Numbered from the stretch's first letter, positions 1-10,677 are shown. The stretch: DNA of 64,000 nucleotides from Pantoea agglomerans (GCF_021397715.1 NZ_CP090208.1:248001-312000), one strand, 5' to 3'. Notes: a model not told the origin generated them from the letters alone. Program-made: numbers and translations.

Positions 1-1152
1 GGGAAGAAATGGGGTGAACTGATATTTCAGGATTTAGTGAAGTTCAGCAGATAATATTTATGCTTAACGCAATCCTGACTTAATATCATCTCCAGAACAA
101 ATTAATATCTATTCTAACGGCATGCTAAACAGCATAGCTGTCTATTCTTACTGCAAAAAAATTGCGCCCCGGCCAATTGTCTGATGTATGGGTACATTAG
201 CTGTGCGGTTCGGGCGCAAGCACATGCAGAGTAAAAACCACCTATAGATGGATTGAAGTACGCTAATTAAATGGATTTTTCCACATGAATATTTTCTTTC
301 ATATTTATCGTCTGAGGATATTTATTATTACTCACCGCATTAACGTTCTGCTGAAACGGTGATACCCACCTAATGCCAGACGCGAATATTATCTTCGGGT
401 AAAATTGAGCAGATAACCTGCCCTGTTTAGTTCCCCTGATGAGTGAGGACTGGCAGCGACCACATTCATTATTGAACTGACCAAAAAGCATAAAATCCTC
501 CGCAGCCCCATCCTGGATCATTTCATCGAAACGGCAGTGTTCGCTTACTCCGAAGGATACAGGGTTTCAAAATTGTTTCACTCGTTCCGACTTCGCGTAT
601 CGTTCTGATATTGATGCGGAATTAATGAGAGTCTTCCGACTCCTGTTTTCACCTGGAACAATCACTCTCTGACCTATCAGGCTGGGATAGGCGCATTACC
701 CAATCGTGTTCATCGGGCCAGCCGGCTTTCCGAGACCGTACTGCGGCTGCGGACGTCACTCAGGTCAGCGGCGAAGATCGCCACGGCTGACGCCCCCTGA
801 CAGCCCGCATTTCAGCATCACCGCGTCAGCCGGCACCATTTTCGGTTAACCCGGCAACTATAGTTCATACTCAATACTGTTTATGTCGTCACGCTGCGAC
901 GGCCACTAAGCGTGGAGACCTGGCTATCTGGCCGGGTGAAGCAAACGTCAACACGACATCAGTGTGGGCGCTGATATCCATAAAGTTCGTATTTTCAGGA
1001 GATTTCATGTGTAACGTCAGTTGATAAATTGAACATCGGGTAAGCTCAGGTGTTACCTGATTTACCTGCTGATAACCGTGAACACAACGGTTACTGAATG
1101 TTTAAAACTTATCTGACAACTCAGGGTTGTTAGCTGAATATAAGGGAAAATA
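1..1152. other. Left-edge stretch with no convincing gene
   Basis: I see no supported gene in these 1.15 kb. The longest open frame is an 84-codon minus-strand frame (267-521) with no recognisable domain. The sequence looks like decayed accessory DNA. The only clear function is the last 50 bases, which hold the ribosome binding site (AAGGGAAA) of the following channel gene. Confidence 0.5.
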
Positions 1153-2217
1153 ATGCCGTTGATATTTGATGAGTTATCTGGTTTGCCATCATGGGTGCCT
1201 GTTGTATTACTCTTCGCGCTCTCATTTGTACTGGGTTTTCTTGCACGCCTTATCCTTCTCAGGTTTATTCGCTACTGGCAGAGTCGTGATCGGAAACTGT
1301 TCAAATCCCTCGAAAAACACCTTCGTGGCTCGATGTTCCTTTTCATTCCCTTGTTGCTGGTCAATGTCGGGATTAATTACATCGACATTCACCCGGACCT
1401 GCTGGTTTTCATTACCAATACGGTGAATGTATTTATAATATTATCGTTCTGCTCAGTGTTAATTCGATTAACCAACGTGGCGCAGGATATGCTTTACATC
1501 CGCTACGACATCAATATTTCGAACAACCTTCGTGCGCGTAAAATTCGCACACAGATCATTTATGTAAAGAAAGTCGTCATTGTCATACTGGTGTTATTCT
1601 GCCTCTCTCTGATTCTGCTCAGTTTCCCCGGCGTGAGAAAATTCGGTACCACTATCCTCGCCGGTGCTGGCGTAGCCGGTATCATCATTGGTTTTGCCCT
1701 GCAGAAGTCGCTGGTCAATCTGTTTGCCGGTATTCAGATCGCCTTTACCCAGCCGATCAAAATTGATGATGCCGTGGTGGTAGAAAAAGAATGGGGCTGG
1801 ATTGAAGAGATCAACCTTACCTATGTGGTGGTGCGGATCTGGGATTTGCGCCGTCTGGTGTTGCCCATCACTTACTTTACAGAAAATCCGTTTCAGAACT
1901 GGACCCGCAATAATGCGCAGATTCTGGGCTCGGTTTTTCTCTACGTTGATTATTCAATGCCGTTAGAACCGCTGCGACAGCATTTTGAAAAAGTGCTGAA
2001 TGAAACCAAACTCTGGGATCGGGAAACTCAGGTGCTTCAGGTGACCGATACCACCGAGAAGACCATGACGATCAGGATGCTGATGACCGCGCAAAATTCC
2101 CCGATAGCCTTTGATTTACGCTGTCACGTGCGGGAAAAAATGATTGAATTTATTCAGCAGAATTATCCGCAGAGTCTGCCTCACGTCAGAGCGTCTCTCA
2201 CCGATACCGCTGCCTGA
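1153..2217 (+). CDS. MscS-family mechanosensitive ion channel
   Basis: Inner-membrane small-conductance mechanosensitive channel, expected to open under membrane tension and release solutes during hypo-osmotic shock. The 354 residues show about five hydrophobic segments (near 13-36, 61-77, 83-104, 141-158 and 166-199). The last is the Gly/Ala-rich pore helix (AGAGVAGIIIGFALQ at 170-184), followed by the beta domain (about 200-245) with the typical PIKIDDAVVV start and the ENPFQNW stretch. The length fits multi-TM MscS relatives rather than the 286-residue E. coli MscS. The ATG at 1153 has AAGGGAAA just upstream. It stands alone, with long non-coding DNA on both sides. Family is sure; physiological role is inferred. 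Confidence 0.9.
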   Translation: MPLIFDELSGLPSWVPVVLLFALSFVLGFLARLILLRFIRYWQSRDRKLFKSLEKHLRGSMFLFIPLLLVNVGINYIDIHPDLLVFITNTVNVFIILSFCSVLIRLTNVAQDMLYIRYDINISNNLRARKIRTQIIYVKKVVIVILVLFCLSLILLSFPGVRKFGTTILAGAGVAGIIIGFALQKSLVNLFAGIQIAFTQPIKIDDAVVVEKEWGWIEEINLTYVVVRIWDLRRLVLPITYFTENPFQNWTRNNAQILGSVFLYVDYSMPLEPLRQHFEKVLNETKLWDRETQVLQVTDTTEKTMTIRMLMTAQNSPIAFDLRCHVREKMIEFIQQNYPQSLPHVRASLTDTAA

Positions 2218-2528
2218 CAGACGGTGAGGTTGAGTTGCAGTCGAATAAAAGCGGAAGGTACAGTGTGCTTTCTCAGCGTCAGGGCCGCTGACCTTCCGCT
2301 TCCTGCATGTGTCCGGCTCTGCTTTCCACGCCTGGCCAGAACAGACAGTCAAATCCCTGATTAAGATGACCGGCGGCGTCGATCCGGCATCATCTTCAGC
2401 CTTCGCATAGCCTTGCCAGTTACTTGCACCGGCATTCACCTTTATGAAGGAGCGATGATCGCTATCCCGTTGAGGTAACCATACAACGTTATGATGTCTC
2501 GCCCAGACATTGCCACTGTTGGTCTTTG

Positions 2529-2545
2529 TTCACTGAAATCAGCAC
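2529..2545 (+). repeat. Isolated iteron-like sequence
   Basis: TTCACTGAAATCAGCAC differs at one position from the origin iteron form TTCACTGTAATCAGC. It may be a chance match or a distant RepA-binding site. Confidence 0.35.
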
Positions 2546-2662
2546 CCTTCACCCGCAGTCGCTGAGTGGTTATCCGCGGCTTTGACTCTCCGATCGAAAA
2601 CAGCCTGATTTCACAGAAACGCCTGCCAGGCCGCTTTCAGGCCGTTGCGTTAAACCACTACG

Positions 2663-2679
2663 TTCACTGTAGTCAGTGA
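2663..2679 (+). repeat. Isolated iteron copy
   Basis: TTCACTGTAGTCAGTGA combines variants seen in true origin iterons (GTAGTCAG at 24187 and 24446, CAGTGA at 24119), and the preceding ACG also matches. It is a strong match to the RepA iteron consensus, 21 kb from the origin. Confidence 0.6.
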
Positions 2680-2914
2680 AATCAGATTCCGGAAATCCAG
2701 CAAGCAGACAGGCTGTATAACAAGGCTTAGCGAGATAGAGTGTCGTTGTTTCAAGGCGTTATTAGCCGGTCACCTTTAACGCCCTCGCTTTTCGGCACGG
2801 TTAACCTCATCGTGATCACGGCACCGCAGGAAAGGTTAAAGCAAAGATATTGCATTAAGCCCGCACTGCCCGTATACCTTATTAAAGCTAATCCTTTGCA
2901 TTAAGGTATCCATC

Positions 2915-4114
2915 ATGACAGCCATCCAGCCCGTTCTGACTCCCCGGTCCGCTGCACGTCTGACGCTTTTCAGCTTCACCGGCGCGGTATTGATTTCGGC
3001 CACCAGCAGCGCACCGACGCCGCTTTATCCGCTCTACCGCTCGCTGTTTCATCTGAGTCCATCGCTGCTCACCGTAATCTTTGGGGTCTATGCCTTTGCG
3101 CTGCTGGCTGCGTTGCTGACCGTGGGGAAAATATCTGACTACACCGGTCGCCGGCCACTGATGCTGCTGGCTTTGGCGCTCAATAGCGTGGCGCTGGTGA
3201 TTTTTATCACTGCAGATTCCGCTGCGGTTTTAATCGGCGCACGTCTGGTTCAGGGCTTTGCGACCGGCATCGCCTTACCGACTTTTGGCGCGACCCTGAT
3301 CGATGCCAATAAACATCGCGGTCCGTTGCTCAACTCCGTCACCGCCTTTCTGGGAATGACGCTGGGTACGCTGGCAGGCAGCATCCTGGTCACTTACGCC
3401 CCCTTCCCTACCGTTATGCTTTATGCGCTGTTGTTACTGGCGATGCTGGTGGCAATGGCGCTGTTGCCGCTGATACCCGAAACCATTTCACCCCAGCCTG
3501 GCGTGCTGGCGGCGCTGCGGCCACAGGTGATGATTCCGCGTCGGGCGCTGGGACCGCTGTTGAAAGTCGCGCCGGTGAACATTGCCACCTGGATGCTGGG
3601 CGGATTCTATCTTTCACTGATGCCGACGCTGGTGATCAGCGCCACCGGCCTGACCTCACCTTTTATTGGTGGCAGCGTGGTGGCAACCCTGATGCTGAGC
3701 GCCACCGCCGCGGTATTTTTCTTCCGGTCGTTGCCAGCCGCGCGAGCGCTGTTTATAGGGACGCTGATGCTGATAGCCGGTGTCAGTGTCACTCTCTCTG
3801 GCGTCGGTTTGCATGCCGTCGTCTGGCTCTATCTCGGCACGGCCATTGCGGGCCAGGGATTTGGCTCAATCTTTTCAAATGTGCTGAAGATCATTATGCA
3901 ACTCGCTGAAAGCCATGAGCGCGCCGGGCTGTTCTCGGCCTTTCTCATCAAAAGCTATCTCGCCTTTGCGCTACCGGCGATTCTGGCAGGTATCGCCGCG
4001 CCACACATTGGCCTGACTCTGACCGCATTTCTTTATGGCATGACGATTGTGATACTGGCGCTGGTGTCGTTGCTGGCGGTCAGATCTGGTTCATTTGCCC
4101 GGGCGCACAGCTAA
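2915..4114 (+). CDS. MFS transporter (drug/metabolite exporter type)
   Basis: Twelve-helix major facilitator superfamily permease of 399 residues, the usual size for DHA1-type proton antiporters. The loop 2-3 signature motif A is present at 71-84 (GKISDYTGRRPLML), after a first helix ending in the Pro-rich PTPLYPLYRS stretch. Substrate cannot be read from sequence; export of drugs or small metabolites is the usual role of this subgroup. The ATG at 2915 follows TTAAGGTATCC. It is separated by about 115 bp from lhr on the same strand and may be monocistronic. Confidence 0.85.
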   Translation: MTAIQPVLTPRSAARLTLFSFTGAVLISATSSAPTPLYPLYRSLFHLSPSLLTVIFGVYAFALLAALLTVGKISDYTGRRPLMLLALALNSVALVIFITADSAAVLIGARLVQGFATGIALPTFGATLIDANKHRGPLLNSVTAFLGMTLGTLAGSILVTYAPFPTVMLYALLLLAMLVAMALLPLIPETISPQPGVLAALRPQVMIPRRALGPLLKVAPVNIATWMLGGFYLSLMPTLVISATGLTSPFIGGSVVATLMLSATAAVFFFRSLPAARALFIGTLMLIAGVSVTLSGVGLHAVVWLYLGTAIAGQGFGSIFSNVLKIIMQLAESHERAGLFSAFLIKSYLAFALPAILAGIAAPHIGLTLTAFLYGMTIVILALVSLLAVRSGSFARAHS

Positions 4115-4229
4115 ATAGTGGGACTGAATGACCAGCTTCCCCGCCACGTCATTCACAAATCGGGATTATCATTTACACTCAAACGGTTCGATTCACTGAG
4201 TCCTGCTGTTGGGTAACGCCAGAAATATC

Positions 4230-7200
4230 ATGCCTGAATCCCGTCCTGATGATGCTTTAGCCCTGTTTTCGCCCGCGACGCGGCGCTGGTTTTCCACGAC
4301 CTTTGATGCTCCGACGCCGGTGCAACAGTCGGCATGGCAGGCAATTGCCAGCGGTCAGCACTGCCTGGTGATTGCCCCGACCGGCTCGGGGAAAACGCTG
4401 GCGGCCTTCCTGACCGCCATCGATTCGCTGTTCCAGGCCCGGGCGCAGCAGCCCGCGCCCGATCGCGAATCCACCACCCGTATTCTGTATATCTCGCCGG
4501 TTAAAGCGCTGGCGGCAGATGTGCAGCGCAACCTCAATCTGCCGCTGGCCGGCGTGATGGCTGAACGTCAGCAACGGGGCGAGCCAGAGATCACGCTCAA
4601 TGTCGGGATGCGATCCGGCGACACGCCAACGGCTGAACGGGCAAAACTGTTGCGACGGCCACCGGATATTCTGATAACGACCCCGGAATCGCTGTTTCTG
4701 ATGCTGACCTCAAAAGCCCGTACCACGTTGCAGGGCGTGACCACGGTCATTGTTGATGAAGTCCATGCGGTAGCCGGATCAAAGCGCGGCTCACAGCTGG
4801 CGCTAAGCCTTGAGCGGCTGGATGCGTTGCTGCCGCAGCCCGCTCAGCGCATTGGGCTTTCCGCCACGGTACGTCCGGTCGAACGCGTCGCTGAGTTTCT
4901 CGGCGGCTGTCAGCCAACTCTGGTGGTGAATCCCGCCGCTGGCCGCATCCTGCATCTCAGCATTGAAGTGCCGGTAACCGATATGACCGATATCGCCAGC
5001 GATCCGAATCCCCATAGCGGCACAGGTCAGCCCAGCGGATCGATCTGGCCGCATATCGAGACCCGCATTCTGCGGCTGGTCATGGCGCATCGTGCCACGC
5101 TGGTGTTCGCTAACTCACGCGGACTGGCAGAAAAACTCACCGCGCGACTGAATGAACGTTACGCGGCGCAGCAGCAGACAGAAAGTCTGCGCCAACCGGC
5201 GCAGCACTATGATTCGTTTTCCGGCGGCAGCCAGAACCGCAGCGACAGCGCGCCCGCGGTTATTGCACGATCTCACCACGGCTCGGTGTCGAAAGAGCAG
5301 CGCAGCGAAATTGAATCGGCGCTGAAACAGGGCGATCTGCGGTGTGTGGTGGCGACATCGAGCCTGGAGCTCGGCATTGATATGGGGCCGGTTGATCTGG
5401 TGATTCAGGTGGGTGCACCGTTATCCGTCGCCAGCGCGCTGCAACGGGTTGGCCGGGCCGGACATCAGGTGGGCGGCGCTTCCACCGGGATTCTGTTTCC
5501 GCGTACCCGCCGCGATCTGCTTGATGCGACGGTGATGGTGCAATCGATGCAGGCCGGGCAGCTTGATGCCCTTTCACCGCCGCGTAACCCGCTGGATATT
5601 CTGGCGCAGCAGACGCTGGCTGCCGTTGCCATGGAGCCCCTACAGGCGGATGCGTGGTTTGAACGGGTGCGGCGTGCCGATCCGTTTCGCACCCTCTCTC
5701 GCCGCCTGTTCGACGCCACGCTGGATATGCTGGCCGGTAAGTTTCCGTCGGATGATTTTACGCATCTGCGTCCTCGTCTGGTCTGGGATCGCCAAAGTGG
5801 CCTGTTAACGGCCCGGCCAGGCACCCAGCATCTGGCCGTCACCAGCGGCGGCACCATTCCCGATCGCGGCATGTTCAGCGTCATCCTGCCTGAAGGCGAA
5901 GAGCAATCGGGATCGCGGCGGGTCGGCGAACTGGATGAAGAGATGGTTTACGAATCGCGGGTTAATGACATCATCACCCTCGGGGCGACATCCTGGCGTA
6001 TCCAGCAGATTACTCACGATCAGGTCGTGGTCGTACCGGCACCGGGTCGCTCAGCGCGCTTACCGTTCTGGCGCGGTGAAGGCGTTGGCCGGGCGGCAGA
6101 TTCAGGTGCCAGCCTGGCGGTGTTTTTGCGTCAGCTTGATCACGCGACGCCCGAAGATGCACAACAGCATCTGCACTCCCTCGGGCTGAATGATCATGCC
6201 GTCTCGAACCTGCTGTCGTTAGTGGCTGAGCAGCGCGCTGCCACCGGCGTTTTGCCTGGCGATCGCACCCTGGTAATCGAACGCTGCCGTGATGAAACCG
6301 GTGACTGGCGGGTGATCCTGCATTCACCCTGGGGACAACGCATCCATGCGCCCTGGGCGCTGGCGATCGCGGCCCGCATCCAGCGGCGGCTGGGCATAGA
6401 TGCTTCAGTGGTCGCCAGCGACGACGGCATCATCGCCCGCTTTCCCGATAGCGAAGGCCGGGTACCGGGCGCGGAACTGTTTGTTTTTGATGCCGATAGC
6501 CTGACGCAGCAAGTGGCTGACACGATAGGCAGCTCGGCGCTGTTCGCCGCCCGCTTTCGGGAATGTGCTTCACGCGCCTTGCTGCTGCCAAAGCGGAATC
6601 CGGGTAAACGTTCTCCCCTGTGGCAGCAGCGGTTACGGGCCGGTCAGCTGCTGGAAGTGGCTCGCCAGTATGAAGATTTCCCGATCCTGATCGAAACCGC
6701 ACGCGAATGCCTGCAGGATGTCTATGATTTGCCCGCGCTGCACCGCCTGATGAAACAGATCCAGCAGGGAAGCGTGCAGTTTGTTGAGGTGATCACTGAA
6801 CACCCTTCGCCGTTCGCAGCGCCGCTGTTGTTTGGCTATGTGGCCGAATTTCTCTACGCCAGCGATGCGCCACAGGCTGAACGCCGCGCTTCACTGCTGG
6901 CACTCGACAGCAACCTGCTGGGTGAACTGCTCGGCCAGACGGATAAAGGTGAATTACTGGCACCTGCCGTGGTTGAGCAGCTAGAGCAGGCGTTACAGCG
7001 TCTGGACCCGCGCTATCAGGCACAGCATGTTGAAGGCATTGTGGATCTGCTGCGCGAGCTGGGTCCGCTGTCACTGAATGACATTGAGGCGCGTTTCAGC
7101 GGCGATCCTTCACAGGCGGTCGCGGCATTAGAGCAGTTTGAAGAAACCCGGCGGGTGATTCGCGTCACCGTTGCCGGCGAGGCGCGCTGGGCGGTGGTGG

Positions 7201-8822
7201 AAGATGCTGCCCGTTTGCGCGATGCGCTGGCTACCCGCATTCCCGATAACCTGCCTGCCACCTTTTTACAACCGCTCTCCGATCCGCTCCGCGACCTGAT
7301 CACCCGCTATGCCCGAACCCATAGCCTGTTCAGCGCGCAGCAGCTCGCCGATCGCTATGGATTAGGCGTGGCGATAGTCAATAAGGCGCTGCGCCCGTTA
7401 CGCGAGCAGGGCACTCTGCTAAGCATCGCCGCCGGGCCGGACGCGTCGGCTGGCGTCTGGGTTGATGCCGGCGTGTTTAAACGGCTGCGGCTACGTTCAC
7501 TGCAATCAGCGCGTGAGGCGACGCGTCCGGTCGCGCCTGCTGCCTGGGTAACGCTGTTGCTGGAGCGGCACGGCGTGCTTAATCCGGCGGCCGCCTTTAC
7601 CCTTGAATCCTCAACGGTGGCGCAGCCGCTGTATGAGGGTATTGATGGCCTGGCGCGGGTGATAGAGCAGCTGGCGGGCGTGGCGCTGCCTGCTTCGCTG
7701 TGGGAGTCGCAAATCCTTCGCGCCCGAATCCGTGATTATCAGCCCGCGATGCTGGATGAACTGTTAGCTAACGGCGAGGTGCTCTGGTGCGGGCATAAGG
7801 CGCTGGGACACAGCGACGGCTTGATTTCGCTCCATCTCGCCGAATTTGCCGCTGAAACGCTGCCGCCATCTGACTCAACGCAGTCACCGACAGCCTTGCA
7901 ACAGGCTATTCTTGAGGCGCTCAGCCACGGTGGCGCGTGGTTCGCCCACGAGATTATGGCAAAACTGGCGGGACCGGAGACGCCGCCATCCGGCGATATT
8001 TATGCCGCCTTATGGCAACTGGTGTGGCAGGGCGACATCACCACCGATACCTGGACTGCGGTGCGTGGGCTGCTGGGCTCGCCGGGCGGGACACGCTCCC
8101 GGCCGACGCGCGCGCTGCGTAGCCGTCATGTGCAGCGATTCGCACCGTCACGCGGTCCGGGCGTTAATACCATTGCCGGACGCTGGTCACGTCTTGTCCG
8201 GCGAGATATTTCACCGACACGTCAGGCCCTGGCGCTGGCCGAAAACATGCTCGACCGCTACGGCGTCATTACCCGCGGCAGCGCAATTTCGGAGCAGATC
8301 CCCGGTGGTTTTCCTGCATTGCAGCCAGTATTGCGCGGTATGGAGGATGCCGGACGGATAATGCGTGGACGCTTTATCGCTGGTGCAGGCGGCGCGCAGT
8401 TCGCTGACGCCCTGACGATTGAGCGCCTGCGTGAACTGGCACAGCAACCGGCCGACCCCACCGCCGCGGTAGCGCTTGCCGCCATGGACCCGGCGAATCC
8501 GTTCGGTGCCACGCTTGGCTGGCCGGTTCATCTGACCGGCACTCGCCCGGTGCGGCGGCTGGGTGCGCGGGTCGCGATCGTGGGTGGCGAGCTGGCGCTC
8601 TATCTGCCGCAGGGCGGAAAAGATCTGCTGATCTTTACACCGGATGAAGCGCAACAGCAGGCCGCCATCGCCGCACTGGCGCTGGCGCTGAAGCGCGAAA
8701 GATCGCTGAGCTTTACGCTGGAAACGGTAAACGGTCAGCCGGTTTCGCAGTCGCCATTACTCAACGCCCTGCGCCATGCCGGATTCTCCCGCGTGCCACA
8801 GGGATTCAGCTGGTACGGCTGA
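4230..8822 (+). CDS. lhr: Large helicase-related protein Lhr (superfamily 2 ATP-dependent helicase)
   Basis: Very long 3'-5' superfamily 2 helicase linked in other bacteria to DNA repair. From the ATG at 4230 it has 1530 residues, matching the ~1538 of E. coli Lhr. Visible motifs: Walker A APTGSGKT (49-56), ISPVKAL (motif Ia), TTPES, DEVH box (176-179), LSATVR (motif III), ARSHHG, and the VGRAGHQ motif VI. The whole C-terminal part (LDEEMVYESRVNDI, LPFWRGE, LAENMLDRYG, GGAQFA) also follows E. coli Lhr. The frame is open to a TTG at 4209, but neither start has a strong ribosome binding site; I prefer ATG. The 3' end overlaps the convergent LysR gene by 17 bp. Confidence 0.95.
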   Translation: MPESRPDDALALFSPATRRWFSTTFDAPTPVQQSAWQAIASGQHCLVIAPTGSGKTLAAFLTAIDSLFQARAQQPAPDRESTTRILYISPVKALAADVQRNLNLPLAGVMAERQQRGEPEITLNVGMRSGDTPTAERAKLLRRPPDILITTPESLFLMLTSKARTTLQGVTTVIVDEVHAVAGSKRGSQLALSLERLDALLPQPAQRIGLSATVRPVERVAEFLGGCQPTLVVNPAAGRILHLSIEVPVTDMTDIASDPNPHSGTGQPSGSIWPHIETRILRLVMAHRATLVFANSRGLAEKLTARLNERYAAQQQTESLRQPAQHYDSFSGGSQNRSDSAPAVIARSHHGSVSKEQRSEIESALKQGDLRCVVATSSLELGIDMGPVDLVIQVGAPLSVASALQRVGRAGHQVGGASTGILFPRTRRDLLDATVMVQSMQAGQLDALSPPRNPLDILAQQTLAAVAMEPLQADAWFERVRRADPFRTLSRRLFDATLDMLAGKFPSDDFTHLRPRLVWDRQSGLLTARPGTQHLAVTSGGTIPDRGMFSVILPEGEEQSGSRRVGELDEEMVYESRVNDIITLGATSWRIQQITHDQVVVVPAPGRSARLPFWRGEGVGRAADSGASLAVFLRQLDHATPEDAQQHLHSLGLNDHAVSNLLSLVAEQRAATGVLPGDRTLVIERCRDETGDWRVILHSPWGQRIHAPWALAIAARIQRRLGIDASVVASDDGIIARFPDSEGRVPGAELFVFDADSLTQQVADTIGSSALFAARFRECASRALLLPKRNPGKRSPLWQQRLRAGQLLEVARQYEDFPILIETARECLQDVYDLPALHRLMKQIQQGSVQFVEVITEHPSPFAAPLLFGYVAEFLYASDAPQAERRASLLALDSNLLGELLGQTDKGELLAPAVVEQLEQALQRLDPRYQAQHVEGIVDLLRELGPLSLNDIEARFSGDPSQAVAALEQFEETRRVIRVTVAGEARWAVVEDAARLRDALATRIPDNLPATFLQPLSDPLRDLITRYARTHSLFSAQQLADRYGLGVAIVNKALRPLREQGTLLSIAAGPDASAGVWVDAGVFKRLRLRSLQSAREATRPVAPAAWVTLLLERHGVLNPAAAFTLESSTVAQPLYEGIDGLARVIEQLAGVALPASLWESQILRARIRDYQPAMLDELLANGEVLWCGHKALGHSDGLISLHLAEFAAETLPPSDSTQSPTALQQAILEALSHGGAWFAHEIMAKLAGPETPPSGDIYAALWQLVWQGDITTDTWTAVRGLLGSPGGTRSRPTRALRSRHVQRFAPSRGPGVNTIAGRWSRLVRRDISPTRQALALAENMLDRYGVITRGSAISEQIPGGFPALQPVLRGMEDAGRIMRGRFIAGAGGAQFADALTIERLRELAQQPADPTAAVALAAMDPANPFGATLGWPVHLTGTRPVRRLGARVAIVGGELALYLPQGGKDLLIFTPDEAQQQAAIAALALALKRERSLSFTLETVNGQPVSQSPLLNALRHAGFSRVPQGFSWYG

Positions 8823-9720
8823 GATTATCTTCACGAACAAAATCGATAAAAGCCTGCAGCGGTGCCGGAATTAACCGGCGGTCATTGTAGTAGAGCCACG
8901 GGCCAGAGAAGCTCAGCCACCAGGGCTGTAGCAGCGGTTCCAGTTTTCCGTTGTCAAAACAGGGCTGCAGCCACTCCTCAAACAGATAAATAATGCCGCT
9001 ACCGGCAATAGCCGCCTCAACCGCCAGATCCATCGCTCCGCCAACGCTCACCACCAGCGGTCCGTTCACCTGTACAGTGATGTCATTGCCATCCCGGCTA
9101 AATTCCCAGTCCGGCATGACGCCGCTGGCATATCGGCCCCGCAGACAGCGATGATGGATCAGATCGCGCGGATGATCGGGACGGCCATATCGGGCAAGGT
9201 AAGCCGGTGAAGCGGCGGCGGCAAACCGCTGGCGACGTGGGCCAATCGGCATCGCTACCACATCCTGCTCCAGCCGTTCATCGTAGCGGATGCCCGCATC
9301 GCAACCGTCACGAAAGACATCCTGAACGTTACTTTCCGCCACAATCTCCAGTTGAATGTCGGGATACCGCTGCAGAAACTCCGGTAATAACGCCGGTAAC
9401 ACCAGCCGCGTGGCGCTGACCGGTACGTTGAGCCGCAGCGTACCGCCTGGCGTATTGCGGTAGAGATTGATCGCATCCAGCGCGGCGTTGACCTCATTCA
9501 TTGCCGGAAGCAGACGATCCATCAGCGCCCTGCCCGCTTCCGTTAACACCACCGTCCGCGTGGTGCGGTGAAATAACCGGATACCGAGTTGCTGTTCGGC
9601 ACGGCGAACCGCATCGCTCAGACGTGACGCGTTACTGCCGGTCACCCGGGCCGCCTCACGAAAACCACCGGCTTTTGCCACCGCCACGACCGCCTCCAGT
9701 AACGCTATCTCTACCGCCAT
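8806..9720 (-). CDS. LysR-family transcriptional regulator
   Basis: DNA-binding regulator of 304 residues with an N-terminal winged helix-turn-helix (about 1-60: GGFREAARVTGSNASRLSDAVRRAE) and a substrate-binding effector domain. The frame extends upstream to 9768, but LysR proteins begin close to the helix-turn-helix, so the ATG at 9720 is chosen. It is divergent from the pdxI-like reductase gene (95 bp between them), so that gene is the probable target, with autoregulation likely as in most of the family. The 3' end overlaps lhr. Effector unknown. Confidence 0.88.
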   Translation of the reverse strand: MAVEIALLEAVVAVAKAGGFREAARVTGSNASRLSDAVRRAEQQLGIRLFHRTTRTVVLTEAGRALMDRLLPAMNEVNAALDAINLYRNTPGGTLRLNVPVSATRLVLPALLPEFLQRYPDIQLEIVAESNVQDVFRDGCDAGIRYDERLEQDVVAMPIGPRRQRFAAAASPAYLARYGRPDHPRDLIHHRCLRGRYASGVMPDWEFSRDGNDITVQVNGPLVVSVGGAMDLAVEAAIAGSGIIYLFEEWLQPCFDNGKLEPLLQPWWLSFSGPWLYYNDRRLIPAPLQAFIDFVREDNLSRTS

Positions 9721-9815
9721 TGTGCAGCACTCCGTACAGTCTGTCCTGATCTGACCGGATAGTTGCACAACAGGAACCCCGTTACAATCAATCTACATTC
9801 ACGCAGGAGGTTTCC

Positions 9816-10670
9816 ATGTCACACACCACCATGACCTATCCGCTGGGCGATCGTAATGTTAACCGTCTGGGCTACGGCGCTATGCAACTGGCGGGACCGG
9901 GCGTCTTTGGTCCGGTCAAAGATGAAGCGCGGGCCATTCAGGTACTCCGCGATGCGGTGGCCGCAGGCGTTAATCATATCGATACCAGTGATTTTTACGG
10001 CCCGCACGAAACCAACCAGCTCATCAATAAAGCGCTGCATCCCTATCCGCAGGATCTCTGCATCGTGACGAAAGTCGGCGCCCGGCGTGATGCTAAAGGT
10101 GGCTGGCTGCCCGCGATGGAACCCGACGCGCTGACCCAGGCGGTAGAAGATAACCTGCGTCATCTTGGGCTGGATGTCATCGAGGTGGTGAATCTGCGCA
10201 GTATGTTTCAGGTGTTTGCGCCGCAGGAAGGTTCGCTGGAACCGCAGCTGGCAGCCCTGCTGGAACTCAGAGCGCGCGGATTGATCCGGCATATCGGCCT
10301 GAGTAACGTCACGCCGAAGCAGGTCGCTGACGCGCAGGCCATGACGCCGATTGTCTGCGTGCAGAACATGTATAACCTGGCAAACCGGCAGGATGATGCG
10401 CTGATCGATCAGCTGGCCGAGCAACAGATCGCCTACGTGCCGTTCTTCCCGCTGGGAGGTTTCTCGCCGTTGCAGTCGACGCAGTTAAATGAGGTCGCCG
10501 CCGCACTGAATGCCACGCCGATGCAGGTCGCGCTCGCCTGGCTGTTGCGCCGTTCGCCAAACATTTTGCTGATCCCCGGCACCTCATCTCCCGCGCATTT
10601 GCAGGAAAATCTGGCCAGCGCTCAACTGACGTTAAGCGATGAGATCATGGCAAAACTCAACGGTATCTGA
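9816..10670 (+). CDS. pdxI: Aldo/keto reductase, PdxI (YdbC)-like pyridoxal reductase
   Basis: NADPH-dependent cytoplasmic reductase of 284 residues, closely resembling E. coli YdbC/PdxI (286 residues), which reduces pyridoxal to pyridoxine in vitamin B6 salvage. The start region VNRLGYGAMQLAGPGVFGP and the block YVPFFPLGGF are nearly the same in both. Catalytic Asp56 and Tyr61 (HIDTSDFYG) and Lys86 (TKVG) are present; the usual AKR histidine is replaced by Asn (VVNLR), as in YdbC. It has a strong AGGAGG site before the ATG, a divergent LysR neighbour and its own terminator. Substrate assignment is by homology only. Confidence 0.85.
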   Translation: MSHTTMTYPLGDRNVNRLGYGAMQLAGPGVFGPVKDEARAIQVLRDAVAAGVNHIDTSDFYGPHETNQLINKALHPYPQDLCIVTKVGARRDAKGGWLPAMEPDALTQAVEDNLRHLGLDVIEVVNLRSMFQVFAPQEGSLEPQLAALLELRARGLIRHIGLSNVTPKQVADAQAMTPIVCVQNMYNLANRQDDALIDQLAEQQIAYVPFFPLGGFSPLQSTQLNEVAAALNATPMQVALAWLLRRSPNILLIPGTSSPAHLQENLASAQLTLSDEIMAKLNGI

Positions 10671-10677
10671 GCTATTC

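Larger units (their letters stand above)
2218..2914. other. Intergenic region with two iteron-like sequences
   Basis: No convincing gene. A 107-codon minus-strand frame (2116-2439) overlaps the channel gene and matches nothing I know. Two copies of the plasmid iteron motif lie here: 2529-2545 (TTCACTGAAATCAGCAC) and 2663-2679 (TTCACTGTAGTCAGTGA). The second matches iterons at the origin some 21 kb away. The last bases carry the AAGGTA ribosome binding site of the MFS gene. Confidence 0.5.

Noticed and set aside
2116..2439. 107-codon minus-strand frame overlapping the MscS gene end
   Set aside because: Its second half is the antisense of the channel gene, and no known family is recognised. 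A gene relic in 2220-2439 cannot be excluded.
4257..8654. Many open frames of 60-171 codons on both strands inside lhr
   Set aside because: They are shadows in GC-rich coding DNA. Lhr itself is conserved over its full length.
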